DNA of 64,000 nt from positions 1 to 64,000 of the forward strand of contig CAZOPF010000020.1 of the NCBI GenBank assembly GCA_964581605.1, given 5' to 3'. Position 1 is the first letter of the stretch. Every line of letters begins with the position of its first letter. The translations under genes were made by a program, and so were the position numbers. This document shows, piece by piece, positions 51,302 through 59,453 of this stretch. The DNA is from CAADGU01 sp964581605 (lineage in GTDB: Bacteria > Chloroflexota > Anaerolineae > Promineifilales > Promineifilaceae). The notes under the pieces were generated by a model, which made no database searches, was not told the origin of the DNA, and was given only the letters and a program-made list of their open reading frames with translations.

Positions 51302-51754
51302 TTAGAACCCCCTGCGATAAAGTACCAGGCGGAAAATATCACCCACCACCTGGGCTACCAGCCCAGAGAGAATCAGTAAGCTGAACATGACATACGGCGA
51401 CCGCCCCAGAGCAAAGGTGAGCATGGCCAGCAGAGTGCCAATGGAGGAAACAAGATAAGCCACCTGGGTGCCCCGTAAATCAATCAGCCTGTCACGCTCA
51501 TCTTCAGAATCATCAATCTTGGGGTCATCATTACCCGTCCGGATGACCTCGAAAATGGCAAACCCTATATGGGCGATGATGGTGAGGATAATGGTGGCGA
51601 TGATTCCCATCACAACAACGGTCGCCCACAAGCCAAAAACGTCGTCTGTCAGACCGCCGCTGCGCAGCATTTGGGTGATCTGTTTCAGATAGAATCCCAA
51701 AATGAGGGTGAAGGTCACCAAAGATACGGCCACATTCTTTTCTTTGTAAGACAT
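51302..51754 (-). CDS. Small four-helix membrane protein (DUF2178-like)
   Basis: A 150-aa membrane protein with about four membrane segments and an acidic loop (RTGNDDPKIDDSEDERDRLI) between the second and third. It resembles DUF2178-type proteins that accompany Xre repressors. It starts at ATG 51754 after AAGGAG, about 80 nt downstream of a strong promoter. It is the first gene of a pair with the Xre gene. Confidence 0.75.
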   Translation of the reverse strand: MSYKEKNVAVSLVTFTLILGFYLKQITQMLRSGGLTDDVFGLWATVVVMGIIATIILTIIAHIGFAIFEVIRTGNDDPKIDDSEDERDRLIDLRGTQVAYLVSSIGTLLAMLTFALGRSPYVMFSLLILSGLVAQVVGDIFRLVLYRRGF

Positions 51755-51769
51755 TGTGTTCTCCTTATA

Positions 51770-51807
51770 GAGACCTGACAGGTTTGAAAAACCTGTCAGG
51801 TCTTGTT
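51770..51807. repeat. GACCTGACAGG inverted repeat in the 5' leader
   Basis: AGACCTGACAGGTTT pairs perfectly with AAACCTGTCAGGTCT around a short A-rich loop. It lies between the promoter and the start codon of the membrane-protein gene, so the leader RNA would form a strong hairpin just upstream of the ribosome site. Confidence 0.7.
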
Positions 51808-51838
51808 TTCTTTACACCAGGTAATGTATGATAGACAA

Positions 51839-51867
51839 ATAGTAAATCATATTTTACTAAATGTCAA
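51839..51867 (-). promoter_or_regulatory. Strong promoter with overlapping palindromic operator
   Basis: On the minus strand, TTGACA (51867-51862) and TACTAT (51844-51839) are separated by 17 bp. The palindrome with arms TAGTAAA and TTTACTA occupies 51840-51859, covering the -10 box and most of the spacer. This is where an autorepressing Xre protein would bind. Confidence 0.85.
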
Positions 51868-51937
51868 GTATATTTTACATCACGTGGCGAAAAAAGAGGC
51901 CGTTGCGAGCAACGGCCGTGACCCATCACCCTATTTA

Positions 51938-52312
51938 CTACACCCACTTCCAGGCCACCCACACCGTGATCACATTAAACACCAGCCCCACCACAATCAA
52001 AAATTTGTCATACGCGCCAGGATAAGAAGGCAGGCCAACCAGATTAAACAAGAAGAAAAAGAGGGCGACGATGATATTAACCCAGCGGTTTACCGGCTGC
52101 GGCAGCGCCAGCGTCAACAAAATCATAACAATGGGGATCAGCATCAGGATAGCGATCCCCAACAACATACCCTGCGACAGGGGCTGCCCGCCAATTTCGC
52201 CCGGCTTAAAATCACCGGCAAAGATGCGCAGCACATCCCCCAGCAAATAGGTCAACATCAACGCCACCCATAACGCGGCCAGTTTGATCTGCACGTCGGT
52301 CATAGTCATCAT
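51938..52312 (-). CDS. DUF6326-like membrane protein
   Basis: A 124-aa protein with four membrane segments and the DUF6326-like start VQIKLAALWVALMLTYLLGD and LALPQPVNRWVNIIVALFFF. Three clustered Met codons make the start uncertain (52312, 52309 or 52303). It lies 34 bp after MDR copy 4 in the same direction; the linker contains the GGCGATTTTCCAAATCGCC hairpin. Confidence 0.7.
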   Translation of the reverse strand: MMTMTDVQIKLAALWVALMLTYLLGDVLRIFAGDFKPGEIGGQPLSQGMLLGIAILMLIPIVMILLTLALPQPVNRWVNIIVALFFFLFNLVGLPSYPGAYDKFLIVVGLVFNVITVWVAWKWV

Positions 52313-52346
52313 CCCAGGTGTTTGTAAGGCGATTTTCCAAATCGCC

Positions 52347-53300
52347 TCACACCACCGTGATCACCACCTTGCCCCTGACATGGCCCTCGGCCGCATAACC
52401 GAGTGCTACTGGCGTTTCCGGCAACGGATAGGTCCGGTCAATCACTGGCTTGACCTTGCCCGCCGCGATCAGTTCTTTTAGATAAACCAGGTCTTTATCG
52501 TTGTTTTTTGTCATCAGCGGTTTGCCCTGCTGACGCATGAACGGCGACAGGAGAAACGCTTTGAAAACATAGGTCATGCCGCCGTGCCCGCTGTTGGGGA
52601 TGATCACCCCTTGTGGCGTCAGCGCCCGGCGCAGGTGAGCAAAGGAACGGTTGCCCACATTGTCCAGGATGAGGTCATAGCGACGGCCGTCCCGCGTAAA
52701 ATCCTCTCTGGTGTAATCCACCACGTGATCCGCGCCGATAGAGCACACCATCTCCACGTTGCGAGTGCTGCACACGGCCGTGACCTCCGCCCCCAACGCC
52801 TTGCCAATCTGCACCGCAAACGTGCCCACGCCGCCCGCCGCCCCATTGATCAACACCGCCTGCCCCGGCTGCACCTTTCCGGCATCCCGCAAACCCTGGA
52901 GCGCCGTGAGTCCGGCAGTGGGCACGGCCGCTGCCTGCTCAAACGTCAGGTTCGCCGGTTTCAGCGCCAGGAGAGTGGCAGACGCCGCCACATACTCAGC
53001 AAAAGCATGATTGACCACGCCAAACACCGCATCCCCCGGCCGAAACTGCGTCACCTGGCTGCCCACCGCTTCCACACGGCCGGCCACATCCCAGCCCAAC
53101 ACATAATCCTTTGGCCTGGGCAAACCAACCATGAAACGCACCAGCCAGGGACTGCCCTTCATCGTGAAGTAGTCGCCGGCATTCAGCGCAGCGGCGTGAA
53201 CGCCCACCAACACCTCATTATCTTTAATCGCCGGTTTGTCCATCTCCTTCAATTTGAGGACATCCGGCGAACCATAACCGTTTTGTACGATTGCTTTCAT
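52347..53300 (-). CDS. MDR-family NAD(P)-dependent oxidoreductase, copy 4
   Basis: A 317-aa zinc-free MDR: MKAIVQNGYGSPDVLKLKEM, LGWDVAGRVEAVGSQVTQF and INGAAGGVGTFAVQIGKALG. It is closest to copy 2, sharing the DAGKVQPG/DAGQMAPG and VVDYTREDFTRDG segments. It is separated from copies 1-3 by about 2.9 kb of small membrane-protein genes. The small hypothetical gene and the LuxR regulator lie upstream in the same direction. Confidence 0.9.
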   Translation of the reverse strand: MKAIVQNGYGSPDVLKLKEMDKPAIKDNEVLVGVHAAALNAGDYFTMKGSPWLVRFMVGLPRPKDYVLGWDVAGRVEAVGSQVTQFRPGDAVFGVVNHAFAEYVAASATLLALKPANLTFEQAAAVPTAGLTALQGLRDAGKVQPGQAVLINGAAGGVGTFAVQIGKALGAEVTAVCSTRNVEMVCSIGADHVVDYTREDFTRDGRRYDLILDNVGNRSFAHLRRALTPQGVIIPNSGHGGMTYVFKAFLLSPFMRQQGKPLMTKNNDKDLVYLKELIAAGKVKPVIDRTYPLPETPVALGYAAEGHVRGKVVITVV

Positions 53301-53327
53301 CTAATTCTCCGTTTTGAACTGAATGGC

Positions 53328-53573
53328 TCATCCCAGTTCCACACAATTAACCACCAGCAAAGGCAAACCCAGATCACGCACCTTCCGCAGCAAACCATAC
53401 AGCGCTGCCTGGTCGGCCACTGGGCCGGTTAAAAGCGTATCCCCATTGTCGGCCAACGTAATGGTCAAACCCTCAAACCACGCGGCCCATTGAGCGCCTA
53501 AATGCCCTTTAAGCCTGATTTGGTAAATCATCGCTTCGTCGGGTTCGCTGTTTGTGGTCGGTTCGTGTGTCAT
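53328..53573 (-). CDS. Small conserved hypothetical protein
   Basis: An 81-aa protein. After a variable start the core is IYQIRLKGHLGAQWAAWFEG, LTITLADNGDTLLTGPVADQ and AALYGLLRKVRDLGLPLLVV. I recall this pattern as a small protein found often next to MalT-like LuxR genes in Chloroflexota; its role is unknown, perhaps an accessory or anti-regulator. Start may be ATG 53573 or the ATG at 53531. It lies between MDR copy 4 and the LuxR gene. Confidence 0.75.
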   Translation of the reverse strand: MTHEPTTNSEPDEAMIYQIRLKGHLGAQWAAWFEGLTITLADNGDTLLTGPVADQAALYGLLRKVRDLGLPLLVVNCVELG

Positions 53574-53684
53574 CAGAGCTATTACCTGTCACGTTTTTTC
53601 CATGCCCAAGTAGCATACGGGCAACCGGGTGTTACCGTATAGACACTTTAGTGTTAATAGGAGGTGTGGTTGTGGGGTTACTGG

Positions 53685-56312
53685 CTACAACAAGCCTGAC
53701 TCGCGGGCGCGGGCAATCGCTTCGGTGCGTCTTTGCACACCCAGCTTGTCATAGATGCGGCGGTTGTGCCCTTTGACGGTATCCAACGCCAGAAAGAGCC
53801 GCTCACCAATTTCCCGGTTGGAGAGACCCTCAGCAATCAGGCGCAGCACTTCCAGTTCACGTTCACTGAGCGGGTCAACCAGGGGGGAAACGGCCGTCGG
53901 CTGCCGAAACGCTGCCAGGAGTTTGCCCGTATAATCGGGGGCAATGCCACGAGAAGCAGTTGTAGATAAAAGTTGCGCCATAAGAGGCCCTTCGTCCACA
54001 AATAGGCGCACAAAGCCGCCCGGTTCCGCCAATGCCAACACCTCGGCCAGCAGGTCAACGGCCGTCTCCTCTTCCCTCAACGCGCCATAAGCCACCGCCT
54101 GCAAGACCATCGCCTTCAGCCGTTCATCCGCCCAACCCCGCGCCTCAGCCTGCTGCCGCCAGGCGGCCAACACCACCAGCGCCGCCGCCGGGTCGCCCTG
54201 CGCCAGATGCACCCTGGCCTGGCTCAACGGCAGATCGGCCGTTTGCGCTAACTGCGCCGCCGCCGCCACTTTGTTTTGTTGCAGCAGAATGAGAATACGC
54301 ACGGCCGTGACCTCCGGCAGTTGCCGCACAAACTGATAGCGCCGGGCCATCTGTTCCGCCTGCACCGCCAGCGTCGCCGCTCCCGACGTATCCCCCTGCG
54401 CCAGCTTCAAGCGTGCCAGAAACAGATCCACCGCCACCGACCGATCATTGTGGGCAATCTGCCCCGCCAGCGGGCCACTTTGGGCCGCGTATGTCTGCGC
54501 CGCCGCCAGGTGGTTCTGCTCATAGGCAATGCGGGCCAACCCCAGATACGCTTCGCAGGCCACCGGAATCGGCGGCTCCCCGGCCAATTCCAGCGCCCGC
54601 CGATACGTCTCGGCTGCTGCCGGCAGACGGGTCTCCATTTCCTGGATATTGCCCAACCCTATCGTCGCCATCAGGTGGATGATGTAATGCCCAATTGTCT
54701 GACTGATAGCAATGGCATCGGCGTAAGATTGCCCGGCAGCGGCCCGATCTCCCTGAAGATGATGCGCATAGCCCAAAGCCCAATTCGCCGCGGTACGCAC
54801 CGGCAAGTTGTGTGGATGCAGATATTCCAGCGCCCGCCGCGACTGCGTGATAATCGTTTCCAGATCATGCCGGGTGACGGCCACCGTGGCCCGAATGGTG
54901 GCGATATGGCCGATTAGATCGCGTGTTTTTTCATCCAGTTCCCGGCCTTGCAGGGCCGCTTCGGCCGCCTGTAATCTCTCTTCCACCCCGGCGGTTTGGG
55001 TGATGAAGAGCAGCGCAGAGGCATACGTCACCCACAGGGCGGGATGGGCATTCAGCACGGCCGTAGGCAATGCCCCCAACCATTTCAGTATCGGCCGTAC
55101 CGCCCCCCGAAAGAGCAAGGGCATCCCGCTGCCTTCCAACAGCCGTTCGGCGCGCTCTACATCATGGGCGGCGGCGGCGTGATCAAACGCTTCCAGTTCC
55201 AGGTTATTGGCCTCATACCAGATGCTGGCGCGGATGTGTAAATCGGCCACCAGCGCCGGCTCTTGCTGGTGCAGCCGCTGCCGCAACAGTTCGCCAAAGA
55301 GGTGATGGTAACGATACCAGCGCCGCTCATTATCCAACGGCACAATGAACAGGTTAGCGCGTTCCAGGTAAGCCAGCGTTTCCTGCCCGGCGTTGTCCTG
55401 CAAAACTGCATCACACAGGGGGGCACAAAAGCGGGTGAGCACGGCCGTACACAACAAAAAGTTTTGCACATGTCCCGGCTGCCGATTCAATACCTCCTCC
55501 ACCAGGTAATCCAACACAAAATGGTGGCTACCCCTGAACGCGGCAACGAAAGCGGCGGCTTCTGCCCGCCCACCGGCCACCCCTTGCAGCGCCAACGCCG
55601 CCAGATGCAACCCGGCAATCCACCCTTCGGTACGTGTTTCCAGAGCGTCAATCTCAGCGGCCGTCAGCTTCAGCCCCATGGCCTGCTTGAGAAATGCGGC
55701 GGCCTCGGCAGTGGTGAAGCGCAGATCGGCGGCACGTAGTTCGGCAAGCTGGCCACGGGCACGCAGGCGGGCCAGCGGCAGCGGCGGGTCTTCGCGGCTG
55801 GCAATGACCAGGTGCATTGGCGGCGGCAGATATTCCAGCAGAAACGTAAGCGCCTGATCAATCGGCGGGGCGGCCAGCGTGTGGTAATCATCCAGCACCA
55901 GCAAGAAGGGGTGGGGGATGGCAGCCATATCATTGAGCAAAGAAGTGAGAATGACCTCTGGTGCGGGTGGCTGCGGCGATTGCAGTGCGGCCAGCACCCC
56001 TTTACCCACATCGGGAGCAATGGTTTGCAGCGTTGCCACCAGGTAAGTGAAGAAGCGGGCCGGGTCGCTGTCCCCTTCGTCCAGCGAGAGCCAGGCCACC
56101 GGCCACCCACATCCGGCGACCCATTCGCTGACCAGGGTGGTCTTGCCAAAACCGGCGGCGGCCGAAACGAGGGTCAGTTTGCATCCCCGGCCTTCATGGA
56201 ACCGTTCGAGCAGGCGCGGGCGCGAGATGGTTTGGGGCGGGGGTGGAGGCGTATACAGTTTAGTAGCTAGAATAGGTATTGCCATGTCTGTTTGATGGTT
56301 ATCCTGGCTCAT
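53685..56312 (-). CDS. MalT-like LuxR-family ATP-dependent regulator
   Basis: An 875-aa large activator. Walker A AAAGFGKTTL lies at 51-60 and Walker B-like FLLVLDDYH near 138, followed by IASREDPPLPLARLRARGQL. TPR-like repeats fill the middle, and the C-terminal LuxR HTH reads LSERELEVLRLIAEGLSNRE and LDTVKGHNRRIYDKL. Such proteins respond to a small ligand bound by the TPR region. The neighbours downstream on the same strand (small protein, MDR copy 4, DUF6326) suggest a target operon. No ribosome site is clear for ATG 56312; the next Met is 9 codons inside. Confidence 0.92.
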   Translation of the reverse strand: MSQDNHQTDMAIPILATKLYTPPPPPQTISRPRLLERFHEGRGCKLTLVSAAAGFGKTTLVSEWVAGCGWPVAWLSLDEGDSDPARFFTYLVATLQTIAPDVGKGVLAALQSPQPPAPEVILTSLLNDMAAIPHPFLLVLDDYHTLAAPPIDQALTFLLEYLPPPMHLVIASREDPPLPLARLRARGQLAELRAADLRFTTAEAAAFLKQAMGLKLTAAEIDALETRTEGWIAGLHLAALALQGVAGGRAEAAAFVAAFRGSHHFVLDYLVEEVLNRQPGHVQNFLLCTAVLTRFCAPLCDAVLQDNAGQETLAYLERANLFIVPLDNERRWYRYHHLFGELLRQRLHQQEPALVADLHIRASIWYEANNLELEAFDHAAAAHDVERAERLLEGSGMPLLFRGAVRPILKWLGALPTAVLNAHPALWVTYASALLFITQTAGVEERLQAAEAALQGRELDEKTRDLIGHIATIRATVAVTRHDLETIITQSRRALEYLHPHNLPVRTAANWALGYAHHLQGDRAAAGQSYADAIAISQTIGHYIIHLMATIGLGNIQEMETRLPAAAETYRRALELAGEPPIPVACEAYLGLARIAYEQNHLAAAQTYAAQSGPLAGQIAHNDRSVAVDLFLARLKLAQGDTSGAATLAVQAEQMARRYQFVRQLPEVTAVRILILLQQNKVAAAAQLAQTADLPLSQARVHLAQGDPAAALVVLAAWRQQAEARGWADERLKAMVLQAVAYGALREEETAVDLLAEVLALAEPGGFVRLFVDEGPLMAQLLSTTASRGIAPDYTGKLLAAFRQPTAVSPLVDPLSERELEVLRLIAEGLSNREIGERLFLALDTVKGHNRRIYDKLGVQRRTEAIARARESGLL

Positions 56313-56445
56313 TTATATCTGAGGTTGGGAAAACGGACAGCCATCATCATCAAGCCGCTGGCCAGCCGGATTTTAGGCCGTTTTTGACAACCCGATGGTC
56401 ATTTGCTACCATTCGGCGCACAACCAAATAGATATTTTAAGCACT

Positions 56446-56640
56446 TCTTATCCAGAGAGGTTGAGGGACCGGCCCAATGAAACCTCAGCAACCGCCCAAT
56501 GGCATAGCCAACGGGAAATGGTGCTAATTCCGGCAGAAGGGTAGTAAATTAAACAGACTACCAATGCTTCTGGGAGATGAGCAAGTGGCGATGATGATAC
56601 CCAGACGCCCTTTCTACATCTACCAGAAAGGGCGTTTTTA
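56446..56640 (+). ncRNA. SAM-I riboswitch (S-box) with terminator
   Basis: CTTATCCAGAGAGGTTGAGG opens the classic S-box P1/P2, followed by GACCGGCCCAATGAAACCTC, AGCAACCG and GGTGCTAATTCCGGCAGAAG. These are the conserved core and kink-turn of a SAM-I aptamer. The expression platform ends in ACGCCCTTTCT pairing with AGAAAGGGCGT (56605-56635) and a run of T. When SAM is abundant it should switch off the metB-lysC operon that follows. The 56313-56445 stretch before it shows no other feature. Confidence 0.95.
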
Positions 56641-56642
56641 AT

Positions 56643-56692
56643 TGGAGATGGGGAGATTGAGAGATTACTTCACCTCCAATCTTTAGTCTTAA
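56643..56692. repeat. GAGATT-word spacer repeat
   Basis: GGAGATGGGGAGATTGAGAG and CTCCAATCTTTAGTC pair loosely between the riboswitch terminator and the metB start. It lies in the metB leader and is not needed for the terminator. Confidence 0.4.
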
Positions 56693-56702
56693 GGAAGTAA
56701 AC

Positions 56703-57974
56703 ATGACCGAAATTGCTTTTTCAGCGAACGGGAATAGAGAGGACACGGCCGTACCCCCTGCCTCTGTTAGCTCTTCCACACAAGCTGTGCATGGGGATGT
56801 TAACCGCAGGGTGTGGCAGCCGCACCACAGCCTGACCACGCCTATCACCCAAACGGCGACCTATACCTTTAAGGATACGGCCGATCTGTGCGCCTTTATG
56901 GAAGCGAAAATGTGGGGTGGCGGTGAGGAACGGGGCGAGTACGGCCGTTACGGAAACCCCACCGTGCGCAGTGTGGAAAAACGGATTGCCGCATTGGAAG
57001 GTGGCGGTGACGCGCTGCTGTTTCCCACAGGCATGACGGCCGTCACCCATACCCTGCTCTCCATCCTGCCCACCGGCAGCCATCTGGTAATGACCGATGA
57101 CTGTTACCGCAAAACACGCCAGTTTTGTAACACATTCCTGGCGCGGCTAGGCATTGAGACAACGGCCGTGCCTATGGGTGATTATGAAGCACTGGCCGCC
57201 GCCATTCGCCCGGAAACGCGCATTATCCTCAGCGAAAGCCCCACCAACCCCTACCTGCGCGTGGCCGACCTGGAACGGCTGGCGGCCATTGCCCGGCCGC
57301 ACAAACGGGTAAAAACGATCATTGACAGCACCTTTGCCACGCCGGTCAACCAACGGCCGTTAAGCTACGGCATTGATCTCGTCATCCACAGCGGCACCAA
57401 GTACCTGAGCGGGCACAATGACGTGATGGCCGGGGTGGTAGTAGGTGACGCTGGCCTGCTGCACGCCCTACGGCAGAGCCAGGGCATGCTGGGTGGGGTG
57501 GCCGACCCCCACGCCGCCTGGCTGTTGGAGCGGGGACTCAAAACGCTGGCGCTGCGGGTGCGGCAGCAAAACGCCACCGCCCAGGCGGTGGCCGAATTTT
57601 TGGAAAACCATCCCCGTGTCGCGCGGGTCTGGTATCCGGGGCTGCCATCCCATCCTGACCACGCGGTTGCCCGGCAGCAGATGCGCGGTTTTGGCGGGGT
57701 GGTCAGCTTTGAGATTGCCCCCATCCCTGGCGAAAACCCGGCGGATACCACCTCGCGGTTTATTGATGCCATGACCATTCCGTACATTGCCCCCAGTCTG
57801 GGCGGTGTGGAAAGCCTGATCGAGCAGCCCGCGTATATGTCTTTTTATGAGCTTTCGACAGAGGAAAGATTGACGATTGGCATTAAAGATAATCTGGTCA
57901 GATTTGCCATTGGCATTGAGGATGCGGCGGATATAGTGGCGGATCTGGGGCGGGCTTTGGATGTAATTGGGTAA
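56703..57974 (+). CDS. metB: Cystathionine gamma-synthase-type trans-sulfuration enzyme
   Basis: A 423-aa PLP enzyme of the Cys/Met metabolism family. YGRYGNPTVRSVEKRIAALEG near residue 80, LLFPTGMTAV near 105, ETRIILSESPTNPYL near 172 and the Schiff-base Lys233 in IHSGTKYLSGH are all in place, with SLGGVESLIEQPA toward the end. Cystathionine gamma-synthase fits best, but O-acetylhomoserine sulfhydrylase or gamma-lyase cannot be excluded. SAM riboswitch control supports methionine biosynthesis. lysC follows 26 nt downstream. Confidence 0.85.
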   Translation: MTEIAFSANGNREDTAVPPASVSSSTQAVHGDVNRRVWQPHHSLTTPITQTATYTFKDTADLCAFMEAKMWGGGEERGEYGRYGNPTVRSVEKRIAALEGGGDALLFPTGMTAVTHTLLSILPTGSHLVMTDDCYRKTRQFCNTFLARLGIETTAVPMGDYEALAAAIRPETRIILSESPTNPYLRVADLERLAAIARPHKRVKTIIDSTFATPVNQRPLSYGIDLVIHSGTKYLSGHNDVMAGVVVGDAGLLHALRQSQGMLGGVADPHAAWLLERGLKTLALRVRQQNATAQAVAEFLENHPRVARVWYPGLPSHPDHAVARQQMRGFGGVVSFEIAPIPGENPADTTSRFIDAMTIPYIAPSLGGVESLIEQPAYMSFYELSTEERLTIGIKDNLVRFAIGIEDAADIVADLGRALDVIG

Positions 57975-57990
57975 TTGGGTAATTGATTAC
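57964..57990. repeat. TAATTGGG-word repeats over the metB stop
   Basis: GTAATTGGGTAATTGGGTAA runs through the last codons and stop of metB and on toward the lysC ribosome site. These words are of the TAATTG family. The operon linker is thus made of repeat. Confidence 0.5.
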
Positions 57991-58000
57991 GGAGTAAACG

Positions 58001-59413
58001 ATGACACTGGTAATGAAATTTGGTGGGACGTCGGTGGGGAGTGTGGCGGCGATGCGGGAAACGGCCGTGCTCATCACCCAAACCAAACAGGCATGGGGGC
58101 AGGTGGTGGTGGTGGCTTCGGGCATGGGCAGCAAGCCGGAAAAAGTGACGGATTTGCTGCTGAACGGGGCGCACGCAGCGGCGGCGGGAGATGGCGAAAC
58201 GTTTAAGCGGAATGCGGTGTTGATGCGCGAGATTCACCGAGAAGCGATTGACGGGCTGTTGGAGCCTGATGGCGAACGGCAGGCGGTGTTGGCGGAAAAC
58301 GGCCGTTTCATAGATCGTTACGAGGCGTTATGTCAAGCTGTCTTTGTATTGGGCGAACTCAGCCCGCGGGCATTGGACGCGATGGGCGGCATGGGCGAGC
58401 AGATGGCGGTGCGTATTCTGGCGGCCTATTTGCGCCAGCAAGGGCAGCCGGCTGAAGCCATTGATGCGACCGAACTGATTGTGACAGATGACAATTTTTT
58501 GAATGCTTCCCCCTTGAAAGCAGAGACCCATGAGAAGACAAAAGCAAAGTTACGGCCGCTGCTGGCTGCCAATAACATTCCCATTGTCACCGGTTTTATA
58601 GGGGCCACACGGGCAGGCATTACCACTACTTTGGGGCGCGGCGGCTCTGATTACACCGGCGCGATTTTGGGCGAGGCGTTGCAGGCAGACGAAGTGTGGA
58701 TTTGGACAGATGTGGACGGCGTGATGACGGCCGACCCGCGTATTGTGCCCACTGCCAAAAGCATCCCCACCCTCAGCTACCGCGAAGTGTCTGAACTGGC
58801 CTTTTATGGGGCTAAAGTGCTGCATCCCAAAACGATGCGGCCGTGTATTGAAAACGGCATCCCGTTACGCATTAAAAACACCTTCAACCCAGAACATCCT
58901 GGCACTGTTATTGTGCCGGACGCACCCGGCGCAGATGGCGGCATTAAAGCGGTGACGGCCATTAAACAGTTGAGTCTGATTACAGTGGAGGGCAAAGGGA
59001 TGCTGGGTGTGCCCGGTATTGCGGCCCGTACCTTTGGCGCCGTGGCGCGAGGCGGCCAGAGCGTCTTGCTCATCAGCCAGGCCTCGTCCGAACAATCCAT
59101 CTGTTTTGCCGCCCCAGAAAATGGCACAAAAACAATTATCCACAGTCTGGAAACGGAGTTTGCCGAGGAACTCAAGCGGCGGGATATTGACCGCATTTGG
59201 GCCATGGAGCCGGTTTCGATTGTGACGGTGGTAGGAGCCGGGATGCGCCACACGCCGGGCATCGCCGGGCGGTTGTTTATGGCCCTGGGTAATGCCAGCG
59301 TGAATGTGATCGCCATCGCTCAGGGGTCATCCGAGTGCAGCATCAGCGTGGTGGTGGCGGACCATGACACGGGTACGGCCGTCTCCCAAATCCACCGGCT
59401 CATTGGCAATTGA
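58001..59413 (+). CDS. lysC: Aspartate kinase
   Basis: Phosphorylates aspartate, the first step to lysine, threonine and methionine. The 470-aa monofunctional enzyme has KFGGTSVGS at the start, GRGGSDYTGAILGEALQADE in the catalytic core, WTDVDGVMTADPRIV, and two ACT domains (LITVEGKGMLGVPGIAAR; VSIVTVVGAGMRHTPGIAGR) for feedback control. GGAG precedes ATG 58001. It should be co-transcribed with metB and thus be under SAM control. Confidence 0.97.
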   Translation: MTLVMKFGGTSVGSVAAMRETAVLITQTKQAWGQVVVVASGMGSKPEKVTDLLLNGAHAAAAGDGETFKRNAVLMREIHREAIDGLLEPDGERQAVLAENGRFIDRYEALCQAVFVLGELSPRALDAMGGMGEQMAVRILAAYLRQQGQPAEAIDATELIVTDDNFLNASPLKAETHEKTKAKLRPLLAANNIPIVTGFIGATRAGITTTLGRGGSDYTGAILGEALQADEVWIWTDVDGVMTADPRIVPTAKSIPTLSYREVSELAFYGAKVLHPKTMRPCIENGIPLRIKNTFNPEHPGTVIVPDAPGADGGIKAVTAIKQLSLITVEGKGMLGVPGIAARTFGAVARGGQSVLLISQASSEQSICFAAPENGTKTIIHSLETEFAEELKRRDIDRIWAMEPVSIVTVVGAGMRHTPGIAGRLFMALGNASVNVIAIAQGSSECSISVVVADHDTGTAVSQIHRLIGN

Positions 59414-59453
59414 GCGTTTTGGTAACCGCCTGAACACCACAACAGGCTAACTC

